From NCBI GenBank assembly GCA_946479055.1, contig CAMLEX010000362.1:1-5681 (forward strand): DNA of 5,681 nt. The letters run 5' to 3'. The notes beneath the pieces are model-generated. The model did not search any database. It was given only the letters and a program-made list of their open reading frames with translations, and was not told the origin of the DNA. The position numbers and the translations under genes were made by a program. The stretch is from an uncultured Bacteroidota bacterium. GTDB taxonomy: Bacteria; Bacteroidota; Bacteroidia; Chitinophagales; Chitinophagaceae. Positions 1 through 5,600 of the stretch are shown one piece after another (position 1 is the first letter of the stretch; each line of letters begins with the position of its first letter).

Positions 1-876
1 AGGCAAGAAAATGGACAACCTAAATCCATTTTGAAAAAAAATACAGCAAAAAAATTAAAAGATACCGACAACTACTTTTCTTCAGATAAACAAAAACCTG
101 TTAGATCAATCATATCAAAACCTGTTGATAACAGTATAGCGAATAACACCGTCAAGCCTGTTGCCGATGACAGCCTGGCAACTCAAAAAAATATTGCTCC
201 TGAGGAAAAAAAGCAAGAAGATACAGCTCAGACAGAAACAACCAAAACAGTAAATAAAAAAGAAAAGAAGAAACCTTCTACGGCTGCTAAATTCAGTTTA
301 AACTTTTCATTTGGACCTGATGTTAGCAGCGTAGGAATTGATAAACCCGGCAAATTAAAAATGCAATATGGAATTGGAGCAAGCTATTCTTTTTCAGAGA
401 GGTTTGGAATAAGAACAGGATTTTTTGCCGGTTATAAAATATATACAGCTGACTCTGCAGATTATCACCCGCCTTATACTATTAACAACCTGCAAAAAAT
501 TGATGCGAATTGTTTTGTATATGAAATACCTGTGACCCTTGTGTATAATTTCGCTGCCTCAAAAAAACACAATTGGTTTGTTTCAGGAGGAGTTTCTTCA
601 TACATAATGAAAAAAGAAACTTATGAATACTACTATAAAACTCCATTGGGGCAACCACAATATTATAGCCACACCTATAAAAATAAAAACTCACACCTGT
701 TTTCTGTTATTAATATTTCCGGAGGTTATCAGCATAATTTTACAGATCGTTTTTCCATAATGGCAGAACCTTATGTAAAGATTCCTGCAAAAGGTATTGG
801 TGTTGGAAAAGTAAAACTCAATAGCACCGGTGTATTATTTACTGTCGGCTTCAAGCCATTTCTGAAAAAAAAATAA
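1..876 (+). CDS. Outer-membrane beta-barrel protein, C-terminal part (5'-truncated by the window edge)
   Basis: The reading frame is open from base 1, so 291 codons are visible and the true start lies upstream. The TTG at 31 could start translation, but it has no ribosome binding site and the ten codons before it read on without a stop. The first ~95 visible residues are a low-complexity linker rich in Lys, Thr, Glu and Asn, with three KPV tripeptides at about 106-170. From about position 290 to the end the protein alternates hydrophobic and polar residues in short strands rich in Gly, Tyr and Phe, as in the OMP_b-brl/PorT-like barrels of Bacteroidota, and the last strand is GVLFTVGFKPF followed by three lysines. 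Known proteins of this shape often carry an N-terminal cytoplasmic part and one membrane helix before the linker, and many lie next to an ECF sigma factor gene; neither can be seen here. The family call is by pattern only. No terminator follows the stop. Confidence 0.75.
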   Translation, partial: RQENGQPKSILKKNTAKKLKDTDNYFSSDKQKPVRSIISKPVDNSIANNTVKPVADDSLATQKNIAPEEKKQEDTAQTETTKTVNKKEKKKPSTAAKFSLNFSFGPDVSSVGIDKPGKLKMQYGIGASYSFSERFGIRTGFFAGYKIYTADSADYHPPYTINNLQKIDANCFVYEIPVTLVYNFAASKKHNWFVSGGVSSYIMKKETYEYYYKTPLGQPQYYSHTYKNKNSHLFSVINISGGYQHNFTDRFSIMAEPYVKIPAKGIGVGKVKLNSTGVLFTVGFKPFLKKK

Positions 877-931
877 CTTTTCTTAACTGATCATTTTTCT
901 ACAGGCAACTTTTTTTAATACAGTAACGATT

Positions 932-953
932 TTATAGAAACAACATTCTATAA
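932..953. repeat. Small inverted repeat upstream of the cytochrome gene
   Basis: TTATAGAA (932-939) and TTCTATAA (946-953) are perfect 8-bp arms around a 6-base loop, in the 109-bp gap between the barrel gene and the cytochrome gene. No T run follows, so it is a poor terminator. It could be an operator or an mRNA hairpin, or chance in AT-rich DNA. I find no convincing TAnnTTTG promoter in this gap, which leaves read-through from the upstream gene possible. Confidence 0.3.
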
Positions 954-985
954 CTGAACATTACAAATTATTTAAAAGTAACCCG

Positions 986-1351
986 ATGAAAAAATTAGTT
1001 ATATCCTGTACATCTATTGTAGTTGTATTTAGTATTGTGTTCGTATCGTGCAGCAAAGGAGATAGCGATGAATCTACGCCTACTCCTTCAGCAAGTTGCA
1101 GTGGTACTCCAGGCCCCTTGTTCACCGCTGTTAAAAACATGATGCAGGCAAATTGCCAAAGCTGTCACAACAATTCTATTGCTAATGGTGGTATGAACTG
1201 GACAGTAGATTGCAATATCGTGGCCAATAAAGGCAGGATAAAAATAAGAGCCGTAGAACAAGGAACTATGCCCCCAACCGGCGCCTTGCCCCAAAGTGAA
1301 AAAGATAAAATTACAGCCTGGATAAATGCGGGAGGAAAAATTACTGATTAA
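986..1351 (+). CDS. Mono-haem c-type cytochrome lipoprotein
   Basis: This 121-residue protein has a lipoprotein signal peptide: a basic MKK start, a hydrophobic stretch to residue 21, and a lipobox FVSC with the lipidated Cys at 22. The residues after it (SKGDSDE) are acidic, resembling the Bacteroidota lipoprotein export signal, so surface exposure is possible. A short Pro/Thr/Ser linker follows. The haem site is CQSCH at 57-61; Met95 in GTMPP is the likely distal ligand, and the C-terminal WINAGG (112-117) matches the last helix of small class I-type cytochrome c domains. Cys38 and Cys76 are extra and could form a disulphide. The role is presumably electron transfer at the envelope; the partner is unknown. 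The start is the ATG at 986, with no clear Shine-Dalgarno. The gene ends in its own terminator and converges with the DUF5777-like gene. The cytochrome call is firm, the exact subfamily is not. Confidence 0.88.
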   Translation: MKKLVISCTSIVVVFSIVFVSCSKGDSDESTPTPSASCSGTPGPLFTAVKNMMQANCQSCHNNSIANGGMNWTVDCNIVANKGRIKIRAVEQGTMPPTGALPQSEKDKITAWINAGGKITD

Positions 1352-1378
1352 AAATCCGGCCATCAATGTCACATACAG

Positions 1379-1413
1379 AAAGGGCTCTTGTAAAAACAAG
1401 AACCCTTTTTTTT
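1379..1413 (+). terminator. Intrinsic terminator of the cytochrome gene
   Basis: Arms at 1379-1391 and 1396-1408 pair over 12 of 13 positions (one C/A mismatch at 1385/1402) around an AAAA loop. The right arm runs into eight T residues at 1406-1413. It begins 27 bases after the cytochrome stop codon. The A run at the left side would also give a minus-strand transcript a short U run, so some bidirectional activity is possible. Confidence 0.88.
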
Positions 1414-1472
1414 AACCAACTGTTCATGCTGTAAAGCTATTTTCATGTATTCATTTTATTATCTTTTTGTCA

Positions 1473-1489
1473 TCCCCGATGCTTTGGGA
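1473..1489. repeat. Degenerate CCC/GGG hairpin in the convergent intergenic region
   Basis: TCCC (1473-1476) pairs with GGGA (1486-1489), and the interior pairs partly (G1478/T1484 wobble, A1479/T1483) around a TGC loop, with one C/T mismatch at 1477/1485. It looks like a decayed 7-bp stem with a triloop. It lies 17 bp before the larger nested inverted repeat and may belong to the same cluster of palindromic elements. Confidence 0.4.
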
Positions 1490-1505
1490 CAAGCTATGGA
1501 ATTCA

Positions 1506-1567
1506 TCATAAAAATTTTCATCGTCCCGCCGAAGGCGGGAGTATAAATTGCTCGAAAATTTTTATGA
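1506..1567 (-). repeat. Nested inverted repeat covering the 3' end of the DUF5777-like gene; possible terminator
   Basis: Outer arms TCATAAAAATTTTC (1506-1519) and its exact complement (1554-1567) are 14 bp long. Inside lies a second perfect hairpin, TCCCGCC (1524-1530), GAA loop, GGCGGGA (1534-1540). The stop codon of the minus-strand gene (1562-1564) sits within the outer right arm, so the RNA could fold into a long stem directly at the end of translation, with U-rich sequence on the 3' side. This suits a terminator or mRNA 3'-end protector for the minus-strand gene. The inner hairpin shares its core with palindromes at 5439-5482 and 5583-5598. Confidence 0.65.
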
Positions 1568-2518
1568 CTTATTTCTATTTTTCTTTTTCCAGAGAAGATC
1601 AAAATCTCTTGAAACGGTAAAGCCCCACCTGTACTGGCCCTTTCCCCATGATGTAACAGTGCGGGGTATAAAACGATTTTCCAGTATTTCAGTGGCATTG
1701 GTGAAATTCAAATGAAATACGTGGCCTTCTGTCAATAGTTCTACTCCTACTCCCATTACATCATAAAACCGTACATCCTGCGTTTTGAAAAAATCAATGC
1801 TGCTTTGACTGCGGAAAGTGTGGAAGTAATCAAACAATAAACTGAACTTTCCTTTTACGGGCAAACGAAAAGCGCCGCCTAAGGCAAAAAGCGTTTCATC
1901 ATCTCCACTGACCACATAATTTCTATGAACTACTGTAGGATTTGCCTGCAGGCTTATGTTTCCAAATTTCCGTGCTATCATTAATTGCAGGGTCTGGCTC
2001 AGCCTGTCTGAAAAATCATCAAAGGAATTTTCCTGACCCGCTACAGCGTTGGCCTTCATAGACGACACAACAGCATTGGCAAAAAAGGTCATAGAGAATG
2101 GGTGTTTGGAATCATTAGCCTGCTGCATCAATCTGTATTTGATGCCTAACTCATATAATTGCTGTACAATACCAGCACCTTTGGCTCTTGCAGCAACCAG
2201 GTTTATTCTTTTGCTTAACCCGTACTGAAACCCGATCCTGACATCGGTTGCATTGTCAAGGCCAAAGAAATTTTTTATCCCGCCATCATCGCCGGCAACA
2301 TCGCCAAAATTGTGTGTGACTTTAAACTCAAGTATCCCTTTGGGAAGCAACTCTACTGTATTTGCATTGATGAGTCTTGGTGAAGAAAATATCCAGATAT
2401 AATCCGGCTCCGTTTGTTTTTGTTGGGTTGAATTAATTTGATTTTCTACTATTACTGTGTCTTGAGAGAATCCTTTCACACTTATTAAGAAGAACAGTAA
2501 CCCGACAATTTTATTCAT
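1562..2518 (-). CDS. DUF5777-like outer-membrane beta-barrel protein
   Basis: This is a complete 318-residue protein. An N-terminal signal peptide runs to about residue 19 (hydrophobic LLFFLI core, likely cleavage after FSQ). After a short polar stretch comes the region I recognise from DUF5777-family barrels of Bacteroidota: FSSPRLINANTVELLPKG, then EFKVTHNFGD, FFGLDNATDVRIGFQYGLSK and ELGIKYRLMQQ, at roughly residues 44-130. The rest is amphipathic strands to the end, closing with FTVSRDFDLLW and a basic tail KKKNRNKS. The barrel presumably sits in the outer membrane; its substrate or function is not known. The ATG at 2518 lies directly before the signal peptide; the upstream sequence is A-rich without a Shine-Dalgarno. 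The peroxiredoxin gene ends 92 bp upstream on the same strand, so co-transcription is possible. From memory, DUF5777 genes are often near cytochrome c or YceI genes, which would fit the convergent cytochrome gene here. The assignment is by recall of family motifs, not by alignment. Confidence 0.8.
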   Translation of the reverse strand: MNKIVGLLFFLISVKGFSQDTVIVENQINSTQQKQTEPDYIWIFSSPRLINANTVELLPKGILEFKVTHNFGDVAGDDGGIKNFFGLDNATDVRIGFQYGLSKRINLVAARAKGAGIVQQLYELGIKYRLMQQANDSKHPFSMTFFANAVVSSMKANAVAGQENSFDDFSDRLSQTLQLMIARKFGNISLQANPTVVHRNYVVSGDDETLFALGGAFRLPVKGKFSLLFDYFHTFRSQSSIDFFKTQDVRFYDVMGVGVELLTEGHVFHLNFTNATEILENRFIPRTVTSWGKGQYRWGFTVSRDFDLLWKKKNRNKS

Positions 2519-2610
2519 GACATTTTATTTTTCCAACTAAACGGGGAAATAAAAACCAAGGTTGCCTTTTGATTACTTGAGAATAATGCTAAGACTTTAG
2601 TATAAACGTA

Positions 2611-3114
2611 CTAAGACAATTCATTCCATTTTGCAATGATCTCTTCTGCATGAGCTTTATTTTTTGGACGCAGAAAAATTTTTCGGATAATTCCTTTTTC
2701 ATCTATGACGAATGTAGTGCGGTGCACACCCATATAATAATTACCAAACATTTGTTTCTCTCCCCAAACTCCATATTTTTCCAGGATAGTGTGATCCGGA
2801 TCGGCGACAAGAGTAAAAGGCAATAAAAATTTTTTTTCAAACTTCTTATGACTTTCTGCTTTATCAGGGCTGATACCGATCACTTCAAACCCGTTTTTCT
2901 TCAATAAACCGAAATTATCCCGCAGGTTACAGGCCTGTATCGTACAGGTTGGCGTGTCATCTTCAGGATAAAAAAATATGATTACGTTTTTTTCTTTATA
3001 GTCTGCCAGCGATAATTTTTCACCATTTTGGTTAATTCCGGAAAACGCAGGTGCTTTATCGCCTTCCTTAAGAGTTATCCCTTTAAATCCTGGTTGAGAT
3101 TTTTTAACTGCCAT
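2611..3114 (-). CDS. bcp: Thioredoxin-dependent peroxiredoxin, Bcp/PrxQ type
   Basis: This 167-residue cytoplasmic protein reduces hydrogen peroxide and organic peroxides using thiols from thioredoxin. The peroxiredoxin fold is complete: GDKAPAF near residue 18, then the active-site stretch FYPEDDTPTCTIQAC (48-62). Cys57 is the expected peroxidatic cysteine and Cys62 the resolving one, the five-residue spacing of atypical 2-Cys Bcp/PrxQ enzymes. Thr54 and Arg132 (in HRTTFVID) complete the usual active site. The position before Cys57 is Thr rather than the more common Gly. The length is slightly above the usual ~150 because of a 12-residue basic N-terminal extension. There is no signal peptide. 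The start at 3114 is fixed by a good ribosome binding site, and no other in-frame Met occurs before residue 122. The M23 peptidase gene ends 41 bp upstream on the same strand, so the two probably share a transcript. Confidence 0.96.
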   Translation of the reverse strand: MAVKKSQPGFKGITLKEGDKAPAFSGINQNGEKLSLADYKEKNVIIFFYPEDDTPTCTIQACNLRDNFGLLKKNGFEVIGISPDKAESHKKFEKKFLLPFTLVADPDHTILEKYGVWGEKQMFGNYYMGVHRTTFVIDEKGIIRKIFLRPKNKAHAEEIIAKWNELS

Positions 3115-3120
3115 ATATCA

Positions 3121-3126
3121 TCCTCT
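3121..3126 (-). promoter_or_regulatory. Ribosome binding site of bcp
   Basis: On the minus strand AGAGGA lies six bases before the ATG at 3114, good Shine-Dalgarno spacing. It supports this start over the ATG 19 bases further upstream, which is out of frame. Such clear sites are not typical of Bacteroidota genes. Confidence 0.6.
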
Positions 3127-3155
3127 TTTTCATTAAATTTAATCTATTCGTTCTT

Positions 3156-4961
3156 TTATTTCTTCTTCCTGGTTGCTGCTTTTTTAGCAGTTCTTATTTT
3201 CTTTTTGCTACTCGCTTTTTTTACAACTTTCTTTTTTGGTGGCGGAGTATAAGGATATTTTTTAAACCACCATGTCTTAGTAGTTGTATTTCCAACAAGA
3301 TCTTCCATTGTTACTTTTAATTCATGTACGCCATCCGGGCAAAGTTCATCAAATTTATAGATATAGGATCTTCCTTTATCATTAGTAAACCGCAGCCATT
3401 GCCCATCCAATTCGGCCCGAAAACTTTTTACAGCAAAATTATCTTTTGGTTGAAAAACAATTCTTGTCGCTGCACTGAGATTTATAGTGTCTGCTCTTCC
3501 CAACTCATTAATGGAAGGCGGTTCAAGGTCAAGAAAAGCCTGGAAATTTCCAAAGTCATCAAAATCAGCTACCAGAAAACCATTCTGTACACTGGCTTTG
3601 CGAACATACTTTTTATTTCCATATTCTCTTTGCAATACTACTTTACCATACCATTTACCCGGTAGTTCTTCAGTTGGTTTTACCCTGACTGTAAAAGAAC
3701 CATGCACAGGTATTGCCGGATTGTTGAATGAATGAACGGCAGAAAGGGAACCTGGGCTTTGTTTGTTAATAGTATAATATAAGACCGGTATTGTATCATA
3801 CAAACAATCTTCAGGCATGTAAACTTCAAAACCGGGTCTTTCCAAAACATTTACATAACCCGGAGAAAAATGCGGATGCACTGAATGCGTCTGCAATCTA
3901 TCATAACCTCCATCGTATTGAACAGAAAAATTTAATGCGGAAGAATTCTGATACGCATCTTTTACTTCGATCCTGACTGAATGAATATTGGTATCAGGGA
4001 GATAAACAATACCATTACTACTATATTGTCGATAGACAGGGCCATAATCACCCGGCAATTGAGACACATGCTGCAAATAAGGACCTCCATTATGCTTATA
4101 CCTGAAATCAATATGAGCATTCATATATCCCGTCTCCTCATAACTGATACTATCTATTTCAAACCCCGCGACCGCTTTATCATCTAAAAATAGTTTGGCG
4201 GAGAAAATACCGTCCTGATTATTTGACCCATTTATCCTGTCATAAGCTTGTATTGCAAAACTGATCTTATTCAATTCTGTTTTTAATACCGGAATTTTAG
4301 CAAGGGAATAATCATTACTGTTTTTTTTAAGGCCAAAAAATTCCGGGCTTTGTTCATACAAACTGAAACTACGGTCGTACATAGCCAGTTTCACAATTGT
4401 CGGCGACACATTATCCTGTAAAGGCATCCCAAACAATAATGGATTCAGGCATTTATCCGTTTTTGTATCCCTTATTTCAAAATGAACATGTGGTCCCTGT
4501 GATCCGCCGGTATTGCCGCTGTAAGCAATAAAACTTCCTTTGCTCACGGGAAATTGTTGTGGTGTAAATTCCAGATCAATGGCCCATGTTTGTTGTTTAT
4601 ATTGTTGTTCTTCTACAAATTTTTCCAACGCAGGATTAAAATCATTCAAATGCGCATACAAAGTGGTCAGGCCATTGGGATGATTGATATAAATAGCACG
4701 GCCAAAACCAAAAGGCTCGATCCTGATTTTTGCAATATAACCGGCAGCGGCAGCATACACCAATTGATTTTCTTTTTGAGCAGTGCGGATATCCAGGCCC
4801 ATATGCCAGTGATTGTTTCTTAACTCACCGAGGTTAGCTACTATTTCAGGTTTGAGATTAAGTGGCCAGCGGAAATAACCCTTGGGATATTGAGGTGTTT
4901 GGGAAGAAACAAAACCCGGAACAAGAAATATAAAAACGATCAATCCAATAATCCGATACAT
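3156..4961 (-). CDS. Secreted M23 zinc metallopeptidase with Ig-like region and polybasic tail
   Basis: Counted from the ATG at 4961, this is a 601-residue exported peptidoglycan endopeptidase of the lysostaphin/LytM (M23) family. A signal peptide covers about residues 1-21 (basic start, IIGLIVFIFLV core, cleavage near SSQ). The M23 domain spans about 30-170, and all its key residues are present: His53 and Asp57 in HMGLD, His104 in YAHL, and His158/His160 in GPHVHFEI. It is therefore probably catalytic, not a degenerate activator such as EnvC or NlpD. About 30 residues are inserted between YAHL and the last motif. The remainder (about 185-570) looks like beta-sandwich modules, the last resembling a bacterial Ig-like domain ending VHELKVTMEDLVGNTTTKTW. 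Residues 576-601 are a tail with 13 Lys and 2 Arg among 26 and no acidic residue. A TTG two codons upstream (4967) is a poorer start because it lies inside a -7-like promoter motif. It is the first gene of the minus-strand cluster. Confidence 0.93.
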   Translation of the reverse strand: MYRIIGLIVFIFLVPGFVSSQTPQYPKGYFRWPLNLKPEIVANLGELRNNHWHMGLDIRTAQKENQLVYAAAAGYIAKIRIEPFGFGRAIYINHPNGLTTLYAHLNDFNPALEKFVEEQQYKQQTWAIDLEFTPQQFPVSKGSFIAYSGNTGGSQGPHVHFEIRDTKTDKCLNPLLFGMPLQDNVSPTIVKLAMYDRSFSLYEQSPEFFGLKKNSNDYSLAKIPVLKTELNKISFAIQAYDRINGSNNQDGIFSAKLFLDDKAVAGFEIDSISYEETGYMNAHIDFRYKHNGGPYLQHVSQLPGDYGPVYRQYSSNGIVYLPDTNIHSVRIEVKDAYQNSSALNFSVQYDGGYDRLQTHSVHPHFSPGYVNVLERPGFEVYMPEDCLYDTIPVLYYTINKQSPGSLSAVHSFNNPAIPVHGSFTVRVKPTEELPGKWYGKVVLQREYGNKKYVRKASVQNGFLVADFDDFGNFQAFLDLEPPSINELGRADTINLSAATRIVFQPKDNFAVKSFRAELDGQWLRFTNDKGRSYIYKFDELCPDGVHELKVTMEDLVGNTTTKTWWFKKYPYTPPPKKKVVKKASSKKKIRTAKKAATRKKK

Positions 4962-4964
4962 GCG

Positions 4965-4972
4965 CAAATGTA
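4965..4972 (-). promoter_or_regulatory. Candidate -7 promoter element of the M23 peptidase gene
   Basis: On the minus strand TACATTTG matches the Bacteroidota -7 consensus TAnnTTTG exactly. The nearest well-placed TTG lies 24 bases upstream, slightly longer than the usual spacing. Only three bases separate the motif from the ATG at 4961, so transcription from it would give a leaderless or nearly leaderless mRNA. An 8-base degenerate motif in AT-rich DNA can occur by chance. Confidence 0.35.
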
Positions 4973-5174
4973 CTATGATAGAGGTTTTGTAAAAAGCAAA
5001 AGTTAATTATCATATTCCTATACTGGCAAAAAAATTGCCCTGATTCCTGACTTTGTATTAACATTTTTAATTAAAAAATTTCAAACCTTACCATTCTCTT
5101 ATTGTTAATTCTGTAATACTACCATTTCTGGCATGAAATTTTAGTTACTCACTTGAATATTAATTACCCCTAAA

Positions 5175-5183
5175 AAGGAAGAG
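5175..5183 (+). promoter_or_regulatory. Strong Shine-Dalgarno site of the small membrane protein gene
   Basis: AAGGAAGAG ends just before the ATG at 5185, with GGA six to eight bases upstream of the start. This purine-rich site fixes the start of the 67-codon frame and is good evidence that the small gene is real. Confidence 0.65.
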
Positions 5184-5184
5184 T

Positions 5185-5388
5185 ATGAGACGGATTATAT
5201 ACTCCTTATTGTTCAGCATGATCATGATCGCCGGTTTATTTATCGGGATGATAAAAGGTCAGGAAGTTCGCAACAAATGGCTCAGCAAAATGAAGTTTAA
5301 GCATGAAGAAAGAAGAGAGAGCCAGAAACAGCTTGTTAAAGGCGAGATCATTCTCGACGAAATTGAAGAAGCGACTTATCACAGTTGA
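5185..5388 (+). CDS. Small single-pass membrane protein of unknown function (67 residues)
   Basis: I do not recognise a family. The protein starts MRR, followed by a hydrophobic helix at about residues 4-23 (YSLLFSMIMIAGLFIGMI), which could be a membrane anchor or an uncleaved signal peptide. The remaining 43 residues are highly charged and probably helical, basic first (KWLSKMKFKHEERR) and acidic near the end (DEIEE). Basic residues before the helix suggest the N terminus is cytoplasmic and the charged part is on the periplasmic side. A strong ribosome binding site and a terminator-like palindrome 50 bp after the stop support a real, monocistronic gene. It lies upstream of carB but the palindrome separates them, so shared function is not implied. 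No paralogue is present in the window. Confidence 0.7.
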   Translation: MRRIIYSLLFSMIMIAGLFIGMIKGQEVRNKWLSKMKFKHEERRESQKQLVKGEIILDEIEEATYHS

Positions 5389-5438
5389 TTATGTTTTGTA
5401 CGATCCCAGGCGATATTTTACCTAACGGTCGTATGTAG

Positions 5439-5482
5439 AAATAAAAAGGAATCCCGCCTGCAGGCGGGATTCCTTTTTATTT
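5439..5482. terminator. Perfect 44-bp palindrome, bidirectional terminator
   Basis: Two exact 22-bp arms meet at 5460/5461 with no spacer. Each arm has an AT-rich outer part (AAATAAAAA or its complement), then GGAATCCCGCCTG. Read on either strand, a GC-rich stem is followed by a T-rich run, the form of a bidirectional intrinsic terminator; in RNA the central CTGC/AG bases would form the loop. It lies 50 bp after the stop of the small membrane protein gene and 150 bp before carB, so it insulates carB from upstream transcription. Its CCCGCC...GGCGGG core recurs at 1524-1540 and 5583-5598. Confidence 0.88.
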
Positions 5483-5548
5483 TAAAGAACTCCCTTCATA
5501 CTTCTAAACTTTTTTTCCAATAGCATCACCAAAACCACCCGATTCCCT

Positions 5549-5556
5549 TAGTTTTG
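5549..5556 (+). promoter_or_regulatory. Candidate -7 promoter element of carB
   Basis: TAGTTTTG is an exact TAnnTTTG match, 76 bases before the carB ATG and downstream of the terminator, the right place for the carB promoter. No TTG is found at the expected -33 distance (the sequence there is rich in ACC), so the match is only half supported. If used, transcription would start near 5562 and the leader would contain both hairpins listed next. Confidence 0.45.
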
Positions 5557-5580
5557 CGCAATTTGTTTAACCGCTTCAAA

Positions 5581-5599
5581 TCCCCGCCTTCGGACGGGA
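5581..5599. repeat. CCCGCC-type hairpin in the carB leader
   Basis: CCCGCC (5583-5588) pairs with GG-A-CGGG (5592-5598) around a TTC loop, with A5594 as a single bulge. The sequence CCCGCCTTCGG(A)CGGGA is nearly identical to the inner hairpin at 1524-1540 read on the minus strand, so it is a related palindromic element. No T run follows, so termination is not expected. Confidence 0.55.
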
Positions 5600-5600
5600 C

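Larger units (their letters stand above)
4962..5184. other. Divergent AT-rich intergenic region
   Basis: This 223-bp gap separates the minus-strand M23 cluster from the plus-strand small membrane protein gene and must hold promoters for both. It contains a 5-bp hairpin with an A-rich loop, GGCAA/TTGCC at 5025-5039, and a perfect 14-bp AT-only palindrome TTTTTAATTAAAAA at 5064-5077. Neither can be tied to a known regulator. For the plus-strand gene I find no good TTG...TAnnTTTG pair. No gene is visible here. Confidence 0.5.

Noticed and set aside
31..33. TTG as the start of the first barrel gene
   Set aside because: The same frame is open back to base 1, there is no ribosome binding site, and the linker composition continues upstream, so the gene is more likely cut by the window edge.
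1088..1399. Minus-strand open frame of 103 codons opposite the cytochrome gene
   Set aside because: It is antisense to a gene with clear CxxCH and lipobox motifs, runs through the terminator, and has no recognisable protein features.
1414..1567. Insertion sequence or MITE in the convergent region
   Set aside because: There is no transposase, no target-site duplication that I can see, and the repeats are explained as well by terminator or REP-like structures.
2589..2617. Direct repeat CTAAGAC (2589-2595 and 2611-2617) and a 6-bp hairpin TTAGTA/TACTAA (2597-2614) at the bcp stop codon
   Set aside because: The arms are short, no T run follows on the minus strand, and such AT-rich matches are expected by chance; too weak to call a terminator or operator.
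3028..3252. Plus-strand frame with a very hydrophobic, Phe/Leu-rich C terminus resembling a membrane protein
   Set aside because: The hydrophobic part is the complement of the Lys-rich tail codons of the M23 gene; the frame spans two well-supported minus-strand genes.
3324..4823. Several plus-strand frames of 61-113 codons within the M23 gene
   Set aside because: They lie opposite a continuous, well-supported 601-codon gene and show no ribosome binding sites or family motifs.
4965..4967. TTG as the start of the M23 gene
   Set aside because: An ATG two codons downstream (4961) starts an equally good signal peptide, and the TTG is part of a TAnnTTTG motif.
4858..5064. Minus-strand 68-codon frame across the start of the M23 gene
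   Set aside because: It overlaps the M23 signal peptide and catalytic-domain start in another frame and has no supporting signals.
5025..5077. GGCAA/TTGCC hairpin and AT-only palindrome as operators
   Set aside because: Both are short or of low complexity and match no regulator site I know; kept only as notes in the intergenic entry.
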